A stretch of DNA of 64,000 nucleotides from Hanleya hanleyi (GCA_036873755.1 JAVTVY010037278.1:1-64000), one strand, 5' to 3'. Shown: positions 1 through 13,101, counted from the first letter of the stretch. The notes: generated from the letters alone by a model not told the origin. Numbers and translations are program-made.

Positions 1-986
1 GATGTCTGGAGAAGCATTCTGGCCAATTTTCAATGAGTAAAATCACAAATTATCACTTCGTTAATGCTCATTTGTTTGTTGTTCATGTGAAGATTCCCAA
101 AATTTGCTTCAAACTTGAGAGATGAAATGGCACATACATGTACCATTGCATTTTGACAGCATAGTTATACAACTGTTAACTATTTTTTAGACTGAAAAAT
201 TGGAAAGATTTTTGAAGTGGAACTTCTACATTCCTGCTATATGGCACATCTCACCTGGGAAATTTTTGTATATAATTTAAGTAAAATGGTTCTGGTGCAT
301 TTTGACAGAATATTTAGACTTCGAAGATAATATGGAATGATGCCTCAAATGGAACTGAATTGTCCATGTCATCTGTGTCTCTATCTGTCTGTCTGTTCAT
401 CTTTCTGGCCATACCACATATGCAGATAGTGATGGATCAGAAGCCTTATGAAAATGACTTCACCTGTTTTATTAAGGTTAAATGTAACATTAGCAGTAAT
501 TTTTAAAGAAGTTAAGACAGGCTCTCCAAATTCATAATACATGTGCAATTGGTGACTGACTAGAAGCCTATCCAGTTGACTAAACCTATTTTTTCAAGGT
601 TATATACTTTATATTATGATATAACATGAAATATAGCTTGGCTTTCTAAATTAATACCACATATGCAACTGATGATGGACCCCGGAGTGTATGAATATGT
701 CTGACTTCAAAAGCTGTATGTTAAGTCACATACTTTTAGCTGTCAACAAACACTTAAAATCTAACATTCTTATCATCAACATTGTGGTTGTTCGCGTGTG
801 TTGCAACAGCCTCATGCTTCAACAGTAAATTAAACCATGACATATAGGCTGAACTGGTGAAACATCCACCATTTCCAAGCTCTGACATACCACGTCACTG
901 TCAGAATATGGGTACCATGACACAGTGATAGATCACACAGCCAGTGAAGGTTCCCGATTTATGTTGAATGCCGTTGTTGCCGAAGT
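1..986. repeat. Degenerate copy of the 129 bp-period repeat, with unassigned flanks
   Basis: Roughly 361-725 resembles the better preserved element at 4.1-5.3 kb. It has a CTGTCTGTCTGT run, then phrases such as tccaaattcat and gactagaagcctatcc, with aacct/aaggtt pairs about 128 bp apart. The TGACCTTGACC cores of the better copy are mutated here, so this looks like an older relict. I see nothing I can name in 1-360 or 726-986. Confidence 0.5.
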
Positions 987-1001
987 ACTATTAGCAGCAT
1001 T

Positions 1002-1486
1002 GCTTCAATGCATTTTGCTGAGAAGAACAGGACTTTTATAATGTGATGTCTAGCACTGTAATATCACTTGTCTTTATTGCACCATGTAAGCAACCTGTCT
1101 GTGTCTTGTGCGCTGTCCTCATTGTTTTATTGGGTGGATGGAGGGTGGATGGTTCCATGCTGCTTCAAACATTTCTTCTTTGAAGTAGCAGGAACACAAC
1201 TGGGCTGGGTGGTGCTTAGTTGGTTCGTCGTGATATAGCTGAAATATTGTTGAAAGCGACGTTAAATTCTGTTCACTCACTCACTGTATTTAGCGACCTG
1301 TGTGTGTCTTGTGTGCTATCCTCAGAGTTGTATAGGGTGGATGGAGGTTATCTGTTTCCATGCTGCTTCAAAGATGTCGTCTTTAAAGTAACAGGAATGC
1401 AACTTCACTTGGATGGGTGGTGCTTAGTTGGTTCGTCGCGATATAGCTGAAATATGGTTGAAAGCGACGTTAAATTCTATCCACTC
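1002..1486 (+). mobile_element. Dimeric SINE insertion with 15 bp target-site duplication
   Basis: The insertion is flanked by an exact 15 bp direct repeat, ACTATTAGCAGCATT, at 987-1001 and 1487-1501, which marks a retrotransposition event. Inside are two copies of a 3' module (about 1120-1285 and 1300-1486). Each has GGTTCCATGCTGCTTCAAA, a gcttagttggttcgtcg stretch, GTTGAAAGCGACGTTAAA, and a CACTCACT end. A 5' part (tgcttcaatgcattttgctg onward) is shared with the copy at 6,941. The module is typical of molluscan SINE tails as I remember them. There is no coding capacity; the short ORF here is incidental. Confidence 0.75.
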
Positions 1487-1982
1487 ACTATTAGCAGCAT
1501 TTTACAACAACAACAGTTCGCTGACTTCCAGTTGTCTCATTTTTATTTGCTGGCATTGTTTCAGATAGAATACAACAGCTTATTTCATACAATCAGGAAT
1601 GAAAAAAAAGGTTGAAATCTTAATGTTCCAACTTTCGTAGAGAAATAAAAGGGGCAATTTGAAATTTTATTTTTATTCTGATATTCAGTTTTTCAATGTT
1701 AGCGGGTCCGTGAAACACAAAATTAAGTTTTGTACTGCCTCACACTGGGTTTCGCCCATTAGTAAAGAAATCCCTTCTCAGAGGCGCTACTGCCAAGGAT
1801 GATTCCCGATTGCTCATCCTCCATGGGTATATGCCCCACCCTCTGTCCCATTCTTAAAAAAATTGCCACACCTATTATGTAGAGGGTATGCCCATTTTAG
1901 GGAGATCTAAACCCTGTGAGTACCAATTTATGTGTTACACATGTATTGGGGGAAATGCTCTTCTCCCGTGTTTCACACGAGC

Positions 1983-2530
1983 TTTAATTGGAAGTCCATT
2001 ATCCTAATCCCAGTAGTCTGCTATCCTAATCATGGTAATTGATAGTCTGTTATCCTAATCATGGTAAGTGGTAGTCTGTTATCCTAATCCCGTTAATTGA
2101 TCTGTTTTCCTAGTGCTGGTCATGGGCAGTCTGTTATCCTAGTCATGGTAATTGGTAGTCTGTTATCTTAATCCTGGTAATTGGTAGTCGGTTATCGTAA
2201 TTATGGTAATTGGTAGTCCATTATCTTAATCGTGGTAGTCTGGGTGGATGGAGGGTGTCTGGTTCCATGCTGCTTCAGAGATTTCTTCTTTGAAGTAGCA
2301 GGAGCACAACTGGGCTGGGTGGTGCTTAGTTGATTCGTCGTGATATAGCTGAAATATTGTTGAAAGAGACGTTAAATTCTATTCACTCACTCACTCGTGG
2401 TAGTCTGTTATCCTAATAATGGTAATGGGTAGTCTGTTATCCTAATCATGGTAAGTGATAGTCTCTTGGCATCTTTCTGGCGGTTGGTAGTCTGTTATCC
2501 TAATCATGGTCAGTTGTAGTCTGTTGGCAC
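1983..2530. repeat. 29 bp minisatellite, split by a SINE
   Basis: Units of roughly GTAGTCTGTTATCCTAATCA plus TGGTAATTG recur from about 1,990 to 2,240 and from 2,397 to 2,530. They are imperfect, with several single-base and spacing variants. A 153 bp SINE fragment interrupts the array. Confidence 0.7.
2243..2395 (+). mobile_element. 5'-truncated SINE with 12 bp target-site duplication
   Basis: This is the 3' module of the family at 1,002, beginning at GGTGGATGGAGG and ending CACTCACTCACT. It is bounded by CGTGGTAGTCTG at 2231-2242 and again at 2396-2407. Because the target is a minisatellite, part of the duplication (GTAGTCTG) is present in every unit, but the CGTG variant is specific to this point. 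It supports this module being mobile on its own. Confidence 0.7.
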
Positions 2531-4120
2531 CTTTCTGTCGGTACATGTAATATTAATAATTGCCAAAATCAAACAGAAATGAAAACAACTTGAGACTTGA
2601 TATGGTTGCATCTTACAAGAGGAAATGAAATTTTGGGTGGAAGGTAAAGTGTAGAGTGGTGTGGGGGTAACAGGTGGCATTGCAGTAAAGTAAACCAAAC
2701 CAGCTGGTAACTATTTACAGCTAGTCATTACACTAAACATGTTAATATATATGCAAGCAGACAGTTATCAATTTTCACCCCTCCCCAATGGTATGTAGAA
2801 TTTACCAAGCAGACATGTACATATCAGTAGGAGAAATATCAACTTTGTAGTAGAACCTTGAATCTTTGTAGTTTGGGTTTATTTATTTATTATTTCTAAT
2901 TCTATTATCTCTGTCGGAGTTTCAGAACTGTGTTAGAAGTTGAGTGGTGAATTTCTTTTTAGGTATGAGGCAGTATTTGAATTGTTTGATTACCAGTACG
3001 TCGGTAATTAAATCAAGTTCAAAAGTATTGGCAAAGGCTTTCTACAGTTTTTTTTCTAAAAATGGTTCACGTCCAATCCAAGTTAAATCTGTCAAACCAG
3101 GATGTACAGTTTGAGGATCAAAAAGTAAGATGGACAGAAACTTAATAGTTATTATAAACTATCAATAACATGCTGTATTCATACAGACATCCTTGGATAC
3201 AAAACATTGATAGCACATTGCAACCTTGAATTGGACCACTGATTATAATATACTATTATATACATAATTTGCAAGTTAAAATTTTAGTGGTGGCTATTTT
3301 TATGTATGTACATGTACCGTCAATCAATACATAACTACCTGAACATATCTGTAGACTTGAGCTGATGTACCATATGTTACTGCTCATTCACTCTCCGCTG
3401 TGTATTGGCCAATCTACATAAATCAATAACTGCATTAACCTATATGTCTTGTGGAAAAATAATAAAAGTCTGCATTTCATTGGGTTACATAAAAATTCAA
3501 ATTCGAGGCCCACTTAACAATTCTGTATGTTTTCAGATATGTAATTATCAAGAGATTAGGCTAAATAAACTAGGCAAATCGATCGATGTCTCATTAGTCA
3601 AATTGGGTAAATAACCTGTCAAATGTTGGAACTTGCACTAAGATTTCAAAATCAATTTGAACATTTCGATCAGCTGTGGTGCAAAAAGTGGAATTAATGA
3701 ACTAATATCCATAAAGTTGACCCCGGCTATGAAATATTATCTGCATACAACGTCATCACGTTGACGACTTCAGGCCCATGTAAGGTCTGATAGTATCTAC
3801 ATGTATCCATTATTTCTGATATCTCCGTGAATTTAACAATTATCTTGCATCCAATAAGAGACCTACAATGTATATGAATTAAAGTCAGTGTGAAAACTCC
3901 TGTCCAGATCTTTAATCTGCCCTTGTGTTTATATACTCTCTTTGTTGTTTTGGTATTGTGTAGTGCTTATTCACTAGATTACCATTCTAAGACTACATGT
4001 GGGTCACAAACCACAAAGATTTAGCCTTACTTAATATGTATTCTAACCTGCTCCACATTATAGCCATGCGCTGATTGGTCCAGACCTCAAAACATATGGA
4101 GATTATCACATAATCTTCAT
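2531..4120. other. No recognisable feature
   Basis: AT-rich sequence with no convincing exon, RNA gene or tandem repeat. The short open frames have no recognisable motifs and ordinary intergenic composition. Confidence 0.5.
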
Positions 4121-5345
4121 TTTTACCCCTCGGGCAAATTTTGCCCGAAGGGTATTGTCGTCGTCTGTCCGTCTGTCTGTCCGTCTGTCTGTCCATCTTT
4201 CTTGTGAACACGATATCTCAAGAAGAATTATAGCCAGGCATTGTGAATTGATGCCACATATGTATTGGGTGAAGGGTCAGAAGCCTATTAAAAATGACTG
4301 ACCTTGACCTATTTTATCAAGGTCAAATTCTAGTATTTGCTATATTTTTTGAAGGATTGAAGCTAGGGTCTCCAAATTCATATTATATATGCAACTCGTG
4401 ATTGACTAGAAGTCTATCCCAGTTGACTGACCTTGACCTATTTTTTATAGGTCATATACTGTTTATTGTGATATAAGATGAAGAAATAAAGCTAGGCTTT
4501 CCAAATTAATACTATATATACATCTGGCGAAGGTCCAGAGGTGTACTGAAGATGACTGACCTTGACCTATTTTATCAAGGTCAAATTATAGTATTTGCTA
4601 TATTTTTTAAGGATTGAAGCTAGGGTCTCCAAATTCATATTACTTATGTAACTGGTGATTGGCTAGAAGCCTATCCCAGTTGACTGACCTTGATCTATTT
4701 TTTCAATGTCATATACGGTTTATTATGGTCTAACATGAAGAAATATATCCATGGTTTCCAAATTGATACTATGTATACACCTGGTGAAGGACCAGAGGTG
4801 TACTGAAGATGACTGACCTTGACCTATTTTATCAAGGTCAAATTTTAGTATTTGCTATATTTTTGGAAGGATTGAAGCTGGGGTCTCCAAATTCATATTA
4901 CTCATGCAACTCGTGACTGACTAGAAGCCTATCCCAGTTGACTGACCTTGACCTATTTTATATAGGTCATATACTGTTTATTATGGTCTAACATGAAGAA
5001 TATAGCTAGGCTAGCATCTGGTGATGCTCCAAAGGTATGCTGAAGATGGCTGACCTTGACCTATTTTATCCTTGACCTATTTTATCCAAGTCAGATTCTG
5101 TTTAGTACAATATTCTATGAAAGATTATATCTACGTTGTACAAATTTATATCACTTATGGCTGGACCTGAAGACTAATGAAGAATATCACTGACCTTGAC
5201 CTATTTTTAAAAGGTCAAATTCTATATTTAAGATCTCCAAATTCATGTTCCCTATGCGATTAGAAATGACTTGAAAATTTTTGAAGATGACTGACCTTGA
5301 TCTATATTTCCAAGATAAAATTACTTGATTGGATTATAAGCTTTT
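4121..5345 (+). repeat. Palindrome-headed element with ~129 bp phased tandem body
   Basis: The head is a palindrome at 4127-4153 (CCCCTCGGGCAAATTTTGCC and onward) followed by gtattgtcgtcgtc and a GTCTGTCC run. The body carries TGACCTTGACCT starting at 4299, 4428, 4557, 4814, 4943, 5051 and 5191, with variant copies at 4685 and 5292. Spacing is 128-129 bp over the first six positions. Adjacent units alternate in sequence, so the true unit is a ~257 bp dimer. No TIR or TSD was found, so the class is unknown. The same head starts the element at 49,669, whose body differs. Confidence 0.65.
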
Positions 5346-5832
5346 TAAAAGAGTATATTTAGAGCTAAGAATTCGGTCATGCTCTACCAGAACCTCCGGC
5401 CTTGGCAAAAGCTGAACTACAGTCAACCCTAGTAGATCACATTTTTGTTATCTAGTTCTGAAAATACACTGATGATGTTATACAATGCATGATTGCTGGG
5501 TGTAGACAATAACTGATAGCCGAGGGTATTGAAGCCCATGGGCTATTTTTGTTTTGTTGTGATCTCTTTCATTCACGTGCCGAACTGGTGAAGTCTCATT
5601 CTTCTGATGCAATGCTACAAAGCTGAGCGTCGATTGGTTCATTCCTTGCGCAGTGGGCAGAGTTCACGCAGCTGCATCTCGTGAACGGACAGCACGCGCA
5701 AGCATGGCCTGCAAATCAGTCACGAAATTCTCCCATCAACACGGGATAAGTTTGCAGAAAATTTGCTATTCCGTTTATGAAATGAGGAAATATATGAAAT
5801 GAGGAAATATTTCTCATTGAGCATGTTAAAAT

Positions 5833-6006
5833 GGAGTTAATGACCTTCTTAGTGAATATTATCATGTAATAATTTTTCGATGTTTAATTTTAGACCTTAT
5901 TAAAAAACCTCGCGGCCACGCCGCTCGGTTTTTTTGATTGACGGTCTTAAACTAAACATCGAAAAATGATTACACGATAATATTCACTAAGGCGGTCATT
6001 AACTCC
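5833..6006. mobile_element. 174 bp foldback (MITE-like) element
   Basis: GGAGTTAATGACC at 5833 is mirrored by GGTCATTAACTCC ending at 6006. Pairing continues inward through gtgaatattatc, tttttcgatgttta and an A/T run to a GC-rich centre near 5,918. The whole segment can fold as one long imperfect hairpin with few mismatches. No coding capacity is visible and I could not define a TSD. Confidence 0.7.
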
Positions 6007-6940
6007 TAAGTAAATCAGCTGAGCACATTTTGGGAAAACTGTAGTCCCTAATATTTGCTGCCACAAATGATCAACTACATCCTCACTCGTAAAAAATTCA
6101 GCTTACATTCCTCACCATTTTTTCGAGATACAAGACCAGCCCTACACCATGACAACAAATTTGGAAGGCGGGCAATCAAACTCGCTCAGATTTGTTTTTG
6201 TCTCATTATATGCGAAGGGCTTGAGGGACTAAAGTATTGGGGTCTGTTGGTGCGGAAGATTCCGGGCAATAAGTAAAGAAAAACTAAACAGATTCTCTCC
6301 AAATTTGATATGTCCGAGTACATTACCTCAAGATGTCGCTTTGGATTGTTTTCCATATCGATCCATGTATAGATGTAGCCACCTGGGGACCAAGTTAACA
6401 TTTCATACCAGGAGGCCCGAGTTAAAATCTTATTACAGGACAGTAACTTTTGAACACTTGAAAGGATTCTTTCCAAGTTTGGTATGTAGCTAACTTGCCT
6501 CAAGATCTCTTGCAAGATCTCAAGATGTGCCGACCCACATTTTCACCGTGTTAAAAAATGCTGAGTTACTGATTATGCCATATGGCTTGCTAATTGTGGG
6601 GGCTGAATGTTATAGAAACATTCTGAATACACCACAAACCATTTCTGGGCCAGGTTTAATAGTCTATAAATGTTCACTGGAATTACAACCTTAATCACCA
6701 TACTAATACTATGGAGGAATCTGGATTGATTTCCAGAGTAGATCAGGGCATTGATTTGATCCAACTCTATGTACATATACTAGTATGCTTCAGGGTCACT
6801 GAAACTCATTGCTTTGTATGTCCCACTTCCATAGAATGTTGAGCCCATTGTAGTTCAAGGTCAGATAAATTCATTACAGTTCTAGGTCGATACACTTGAA
6901 GCGGGTGGTTGGTGGGTGTCCGGTGGGCACAGGTTCCCGT
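6007..6940. other. No recognisable feature
   Basis: Overlapping short frames on both strands show no known motif. I see nothing to annotate. Confidence 0.45.
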
Positions 6941-7226
6941 TGCTTCAATGCATTTTGCTGAGATTAGCAACAGGAACTTGATAATCTGATGTCTAGCACT
7001 GTAATATCACTTGTTTTTATTGCTCCATGTAAGCATCCTGTCTGTCTTTCGTGTGCTGTCCTCAGTGTTTCATAGGATGGATGGGGAGTGTCTGGTTCCA
7101 TGCTGCTTTAAAGATTTCTTCTTTGAAGCAGCCGGAATGCAACTTGGCTGGGTGCTTCTTAGTTGGTTCGTCTTGATATGACTGAAGTAGTGTTGAAAGC
7201 GACGCTAAGTCCTATTCACTCACTCC
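6941..7226 (+). mobile_element. SINE-family copy
   Basis: It aligns with 1001-1285 over its whole length: tgcttcaatgcattttgctg at the start, gatgtctagcactgtaatat in the middle, GTTGAAAGCGACG and CACTCACTC at the end. It is more diverged in the tail (GCTAAGTCC for GTTAAATTC). No clear TSD is seen. It shows that the long form of this repeat is about 285 bp. Confidence 0.7.
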
Positions 7227-7870
7227 TTATACTATTGAGCTCATTGCAGTTCCAGTGCCATAGACTGAGATCATTGCATTTCTTGTGCCATTGTCTATTG
7301 AGCTCCTTGCAGTTCTATTGCCATTGACTATTGAGATCATTGCAGTTGTAGTGCCATTGACTATTGAGATCATTGCAGTATACTATTGAGCTCAATATAG
7401 TTCTGGCACCATAGACTATTGAGATCATTGCAGTTCTATTGCCATAGACCATTGAGATCATTGCAGTTATAGTTCCATAGATAAAGCTGATCACAGTTCC
7501 ATTGCCATAGACTTGAGATCATTGCAATTTTGTGCTCATTGCAGTTCTAGTGCCATACACTATTGAGATCATTGCAGTTCGATTGCCATAGACCATTGAG
7601 ATCATTGTAGTTGTAGTTCCATAGATAAAGCTGATCGCCATAGACTATTGAGATGCACTTTTAGTTCCATATACTGTTGTGTGCATTGAAGTTCTTGTGC
7701 CATAGACTAAATCATGGAAGTATAGTTCCATAGAATATTGAGCTCCTTGTAGTTCTATTGTCATAAACTATTGAAATCATTGTAGTTGTAGTTTCATAGA
7801 TAAAGCCCTATTGCAGTTCTAGTACAATAGACTATTGAGCTCAGTGTAGTTGTAGTTCCATAGATAAAGC
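7227..7870. repeat. Degenerate tandem region (attgagatcattgcagtt type)
   Basis: Loose repeats of attgagatcattgcagtt followed by ctattgccatagac, about 40-60 bp long and highly variable. They grade into the 26 bp minisatellite next door, with which they share TCATTGCAGTTCTAG. Confidence 0.6.
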
Positions 7871-8960
7871 TCATTGCAGTTCTAGTTAGGTGGAGCTCAT
7901 TGCAGTTCTAGTTAGATAGAGCTCATTGCAGTTCTAGTTCATTGCAGTTCTAGTTGGGTACAGCTCATTGCAGTTATAGTTAGGTACAGTTCATGGCAAT
8001 TCTAATTAGGTAGAGCTCATTGCAGTTCTAGTTAGGTAGAGCTCATTGCAGTTCTAGTTAGGTGCAGCTAATAGCAGTTCTAGTTAGGTAGAGCTCATTG
8101 CAGTTCTAGTTAGGTAAAGCTCATGGCAGTTCTAGTTAGATACAGCTCATGACAGTTCTAGTTAGATACAGCTCATTGTAATTCTAGTTGGATACATGTT
8201 GTTGCAGTTCTAGTTAGGTACAGCTCATGACAGTTCTAGTTAGGTACAGCTATGTAATTCTAGTTGGGTACAGCTCATTGCAGTTCTAGTTAGGTACAGC
8301 TCATGGCAGTTCTAGTTAGGTACAGCTCATGGCAGTTCTAGTTAGGTACAGCTCATGACAGTTCTAGTTAGGTACAGCTCATGGCAGTTCTAGTTGGGTA
8401 CAGCTCATGGCAGTTCTAGTTAGGTACAGCTCATGGCAGTTCTAGTTAGGTACAGCTCATGACAGTTCTACTTGGGTACAGCCATGTAATTCTAGTTGGG
8501 TACGTATTGTTGCAGTTCTAGTTAGGTACAGCTCATTGCAGTTCTAGTTAGGTACAGCTCATGGCAGTTCTAGTTAGGTACCGCTCATTGTAGTTCTAGT
8601 TGGGTACAGGTTGTTGCCGTTCTAGTTAGGTACAGCTCATGGCAGTTCTAGTTAGGTACAGCTCATGGCAGTTCTAGTTAGGTACAGCTCATGGCAGTTA
8701 TAGTTAGGTACAGCTCATTGTAATTCTAGTTGGGTACAGGTTGTTGCAGTTCTAGTTAGGTAGAGCTCATGGCAGTTCTAGTTAGGTACAGCTCATTGCA
8801 GTTCTAGTTAGGTACAGCTCATGGCAGTTATAGTTAGGTACAGCTCATTGTAATTCTAGTTGGGTACAGGTTGTTGCAGTTCTAGTTAGTTAGAGCTCAT
8901 GGCAGTTCTAGTTAGGTACAGCTCATTGTAGTTCTAGTAGAGTACAGCTCATTGCAGTTA
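7871..8960. repeat. 26 bp minisatellite
   Basis: About 40 units of GTTCTAGTTAGGTACAGCTC ATGGCA. Variants include GGTAGAG for GGTACAG and TTGCA for TGGCA. Some longer composite units recur (tgggtacaggttgttgcagt at several points), so there is local higher-order structure. Not coding. Confidence 0.85.
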
Positions 8961-9174
8961 TAGTGCCATAGACGATTGAGATCATTACAGTTCTAGTTCC
9001 ATAGCGTTGAGCTCTGGAGCCATTGGCCTTACTTTTGTATAATATGACACTTCTTTGGGTCAGTCTTTCTTGTAAGTTTATATTGTACAACCCTTTGACT
9101 CGTTGTTCCCTTCTCCATACCATACATTGAATTCATACAGGAAAGATGGACTGTTATTTGTGTCACAGGTAGTA

Positions 9175-9465
9175 ATGCTAATTATAGTTCCAGGACCATG
9201 GGCCCCGTGGGGCTTCCGGGGATTGACCTGGGCTGTTGTTGTGCACACCGCAGGTCATGGTAAGAATAGGCCTCAGCTCCTCAGACAGCTTGTCGTAAGA
9301 GGCGACTAACGAAGGCACCCGTGGGGTTCCCGAGTGTGAAAAGGAATAGGACCCCACCCGTGTGGTTCCCGGGTGTGAGAAGGAATAGGACCCAACGTCA
9401 TGATATGATTGAAATATAGTTGAAAGCGACGTTAAATCATATTCATTCACTCACTCACTCCAGGA
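9175..9465 (+). mobile_element. SINE-like repeat with GTCGTAAGAGGCGACTAA core
   Basis: The stretch has cagcttgtcgtaagaggcga, then a ~40 bp direct duplication (aggaataggaccccacccgt and next copy), then the common tail atgattgaaatatagttgaa and CACTCACTCACTC. The core string is one I associate with abundant short repeats in gastropod and bivalve genomes. This copy is probably chimeric or rearranged in the middle. No TSD was identified. Confidence 0.55.
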
Positions 9466-11654
9466 CCACAGACTACGGGTCATTTCATGTTCCAGGATCA
9501 CAGGCTAATTTCAATCTTGGAATGAAATACTAGAATTGTAATGGGGAAATTTAAACTTTAGATATGATAAAAATACTTTGGCAGTACCGGTACTATAAAT
9601 TTCTACAACTATATATAAGGCCCATGATTCGTTAAAACTGAATGTATACATTTGAAGTGAGCTTTTACACAAGAAAGTTCATGAACAAGGTGTGGAAAAG
9701 TAAACTTTGCAGGTACATTTCAATACTTGTATTCTAAGCAGATTGTTTTCGATCTTGTTCAGAGCATGTTGGCTCCTCAGTGCTTGTGACCCTAGCATAC
9801 GGCACCATACAGCATGAATAATTTATAATATATGGCTGCACATGTGATGGGTCTTATAAACCACAAACTATTGATTATCCATTAATATGACTGTCATTCG
9901 CATCTATCCACTTGGACTGCATTTAATGAGATTTGACGTTTGACACAGAAAATTTACCGGACTATAACATTTGAAGATGTGTACATGGCCCTCAGCACAT
10001 CGACATACACACATCCACATTACATGGGCCCTGGCATTATGAAAACAAGTGCTCATTCACCCCCATGGCTCATTCATCGCCCCACCCTATCCCGCGCTAC
10101 ACCTATAGGGATAGGGAGATCGCGTGCCCTTTCTATACTACTCATCGCGCACTACTTCGCGCATGCGCAGTCGACCCATTCTACTGTAGGGTGCGAGCCT
10201 GGCCCATGGAATCTGAGGTAGTGAAAACCCCAGGTCTCTCGCCCCAACCTATCCCGCACCACACTTATGCGACCCGCATGTGCAGAGAGTAAAGTGGAGT
10301 AGGAGGAGTAGGAGGAGGAGGAGGACAGGCCACGGATTATACTAGGTAGATGGAAAAAATACTGTATATGGTACATGAAAAAGGGAAGATAATACATTGA
10401 CAGATACATATACAGTACAGGGTAGAAATAACTTAACACTGAACCTGACTAGAGAAAAACTGAAAAATGAGCAAATTCTTGTGGTTTATACAAAAGTGCT
10501 TTTTGATCACGGTTGAACGAAAAACACTCGCGACTACCAGTTTAATAGCCTGTGTTATTTACCAGTTGTATCCGAGTGCATCTCATGCCTCTTGGTTATA
10601 TTAGAAAATGCACAATAGAGTTTTCTTTTTCTCTATGCGGCTAATATATGCATAGTCATGCAAAAGCTATTTTATTCCACATCAGATTATTATTTACTAA
10701 TTTATCACGCAGTTTTTACGAAGAAACACATAAATAAAAAATTCTAAAAATCTGACCAAAAAATCTGACCAAAATATGCATCTTTTGATAATGATGTTAC
10801 TATGACATCATCATGGTGGCCATCTTGGATTTTTTTTCTATAGAGCTTGACCCAAAGATATAGTGTGGTAAGTTTCAGCACTCTAGCCATAAGGATAGCA
10901 AAAAATATATAGAGGGGAACTTTCCGTCCCTTCTCAGTGGTACACTCTAAATCGCCCATACAAGATAGGGTTCAGGTGATCCCTGGTTACAGTGCTCTGC
11001 GAGGCTTTTTACACATCCCAAGGCCAATTACCTCCCTTGTAATCATACTCTTTTGAACGAGTGGGTAGAATGAGATACTTTGACAGGCAGCATTCACGTT
11101 TCAGAATCGTGTTTCTTGAGCAATTGATAAATATTCCATAAGGACGTCATGACATCGAATGGCAAACATTAAAGACTGACTTATTCACAAAGTGCATGTT
11201 CCAAGGAATAAATAGTTAAAAAAAAAAGAGAAAATTGACATCACTTTTGAACATTCTGAAAACAATTATGTCTCAAGTATTCACATAATGTGCCAATTTT
11301 CTACAGGCACACGTTACTCAAGCTGAAAATTAGGAAAAGATGATAGTTCTTATACCATTTTCTGATATAGGATGAACTTTCTGAGCTATACAAAAAATAT
11401 GAAAAAAAATGACATGACTTTGCACCGAAACCTTTTTTGTTTTATCCCCCAAAATCATAGGAAATTGACTATTTATCAAAACTTAAATTTTTTAGTTGTA
11501 AACCATACAAATTTGGAAATAGTAATGGAGATTCTGATTGTAGTCTTGCACCAGACACTAGACAGACGGGACTTTCATAGAAATATTTACCCATCAAATA
11601 ATTCCTCTCTTAAAAAGTAGGAGGTTTGGGCTAGAAAAAAATTTGAATCTCCGC
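9466..11654. other. Mostly featureless; possible fragment of element A/B family near 10,060-10,160
   Basis: Around 10,131 the minus strand reads gagtagtatagaaagg beside a gcgcatgcgcag motif. Both also occur inside element B (39,600) and in element A (46,532), so a small fragment of that family is likely. A GGAGGA-rich run lies at 10,298-10,322. I see no gene. Confidence 0.35.
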
Positions 11655-11865
11655 TTAAAGGGGAATGTTATCACAATTTTTGAAAGGCTAAAACCAATAA
11701 AAAACAGTTCCCTGTGGCCTGCTTTATTTTTTAGAATTTTTTTCAAAATTTTAGCGATGATGCAATATCCTGAAATACGGCTCCAAAGTGCCTGATTTTT
11801 ACCCCCAGTAAATCCGCCCGGCGATTACCCTGTGACGTCACACAGTGAAGCGGTCAGAGTCAAAC

Positions 11866-12111
11866 ATGGCGGATAACACAGACAGCGGTACAAGCTCTGA
11901 CTCAGATTCCAATTTCAGCGTTAACCACTTTGGAGGCTGTGACTTTGAAGATTATACAGGTCTTGAAACTGAATAGAATGTAGAGGCAGTAGGCGATCAT
12001 GAAACTGAAGAAGAAGAAGCAGCTATCGAGTCATATAGATTTGAGCCATATACAAGCGAATCTGGGGTCAAAATGGGTCGTCCTTATGTCAGGCCTGTTT
12101 CAAGCCTGTGA
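11866..12111 (+). pseudogene. Broken N-terminal coding fragment in the TTAA transposon
   Basis: An ATG in good context (aaacATGG) opens a serine/aspartate-rich frame, MADNTDSGTSSDSDSNF. It meets an in-frame TAG at 11974 and continues with an acidic run and the motif YRFEPY before a TGA at 12109. Acidic N-termini with a YxFEP motif occur, as I recall, in invertebrate proteins with a P2X7-like cysteine-rich tail, some tied to transposons. That tail is not visible here. The coding signal is mainly compositional. Confidence 0.45.
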
Positions 12112-13101
12112 CAGGCCGTGTCAGGCTGTGGCAGGCCGGTTTAAATACACTGATTACATGCTTTATACACGAAATTACAACTATCTGTGGATCTTACAAT
12201 AATATTTATACATTTCTGCTTTTATCTGGCAATTTTTTAGTCATAAATCAGTTATTATAATGCACAGGATCGTAAATTTACTCTTCCATGCTAAAAACCT
12301 TGCAACAATCTAAATAATAGCAAAAAGGAAACTAGGCCGGCTTATTGATTGTATGATTAATGCATAAGAATTATTGTGGATGTCACTATAATATATATAT
12401 TCATTTAAAATCTACAGATAATTTGTTATTGTAAGAGCATACTATGTAGTTATTTACGCCTTTATTTTTATATGCGTGTGTTTATTGGCATTGTATGATC
12501 CATTATTGTTCATTTCTTACGGGACGGACAGATTGTTATACCGTGGCAGGCCGGCTTATTTACATTGCTTAGTGTTTGTCAACTATTGTTAGCGATTTGA
12601 TGTTAAAACGGGAGCTAAACCATACCTGTGGATAAGTCCTCTCAAATGAAAACAAAGTTTCAATTCCAAAGGAAGCTATTTGATGTTAAAACAATAACTA
12701 ACTCACCTGTGGAGAAGCCCAGTTTATTTCTATTGGACACCCTGCTGAACGCGCGACGTTAAACCTGAATTCTTTCACTCTCCCTTTTGGACACACTCCC
12801 ATAAAAAATCGTTTGCTTCACACCTTTCTGTTAGTTTCAGTTACTCTTCCGGGTGATCAATTTCAATTTATTGTATCAAAAAAACAGAATGTATTTGCTC
12901 ACATGGAGATACAAAAGGGACACCAAATAATCAGGATAAGCTGGTGCCAGAAGTGAATTTTCGATATACTGGAATAAGTTGATTAAAAGTACATTGATTA
13001 TTACAGTTCAGTTAATAGCTGGAAGATGATGTAGGATTCAGGATTGGCTGGTCGATCACTCCGTGGGACTGATGCAAAATTTCAAGAGTGGAAGATTAAA
13101 T

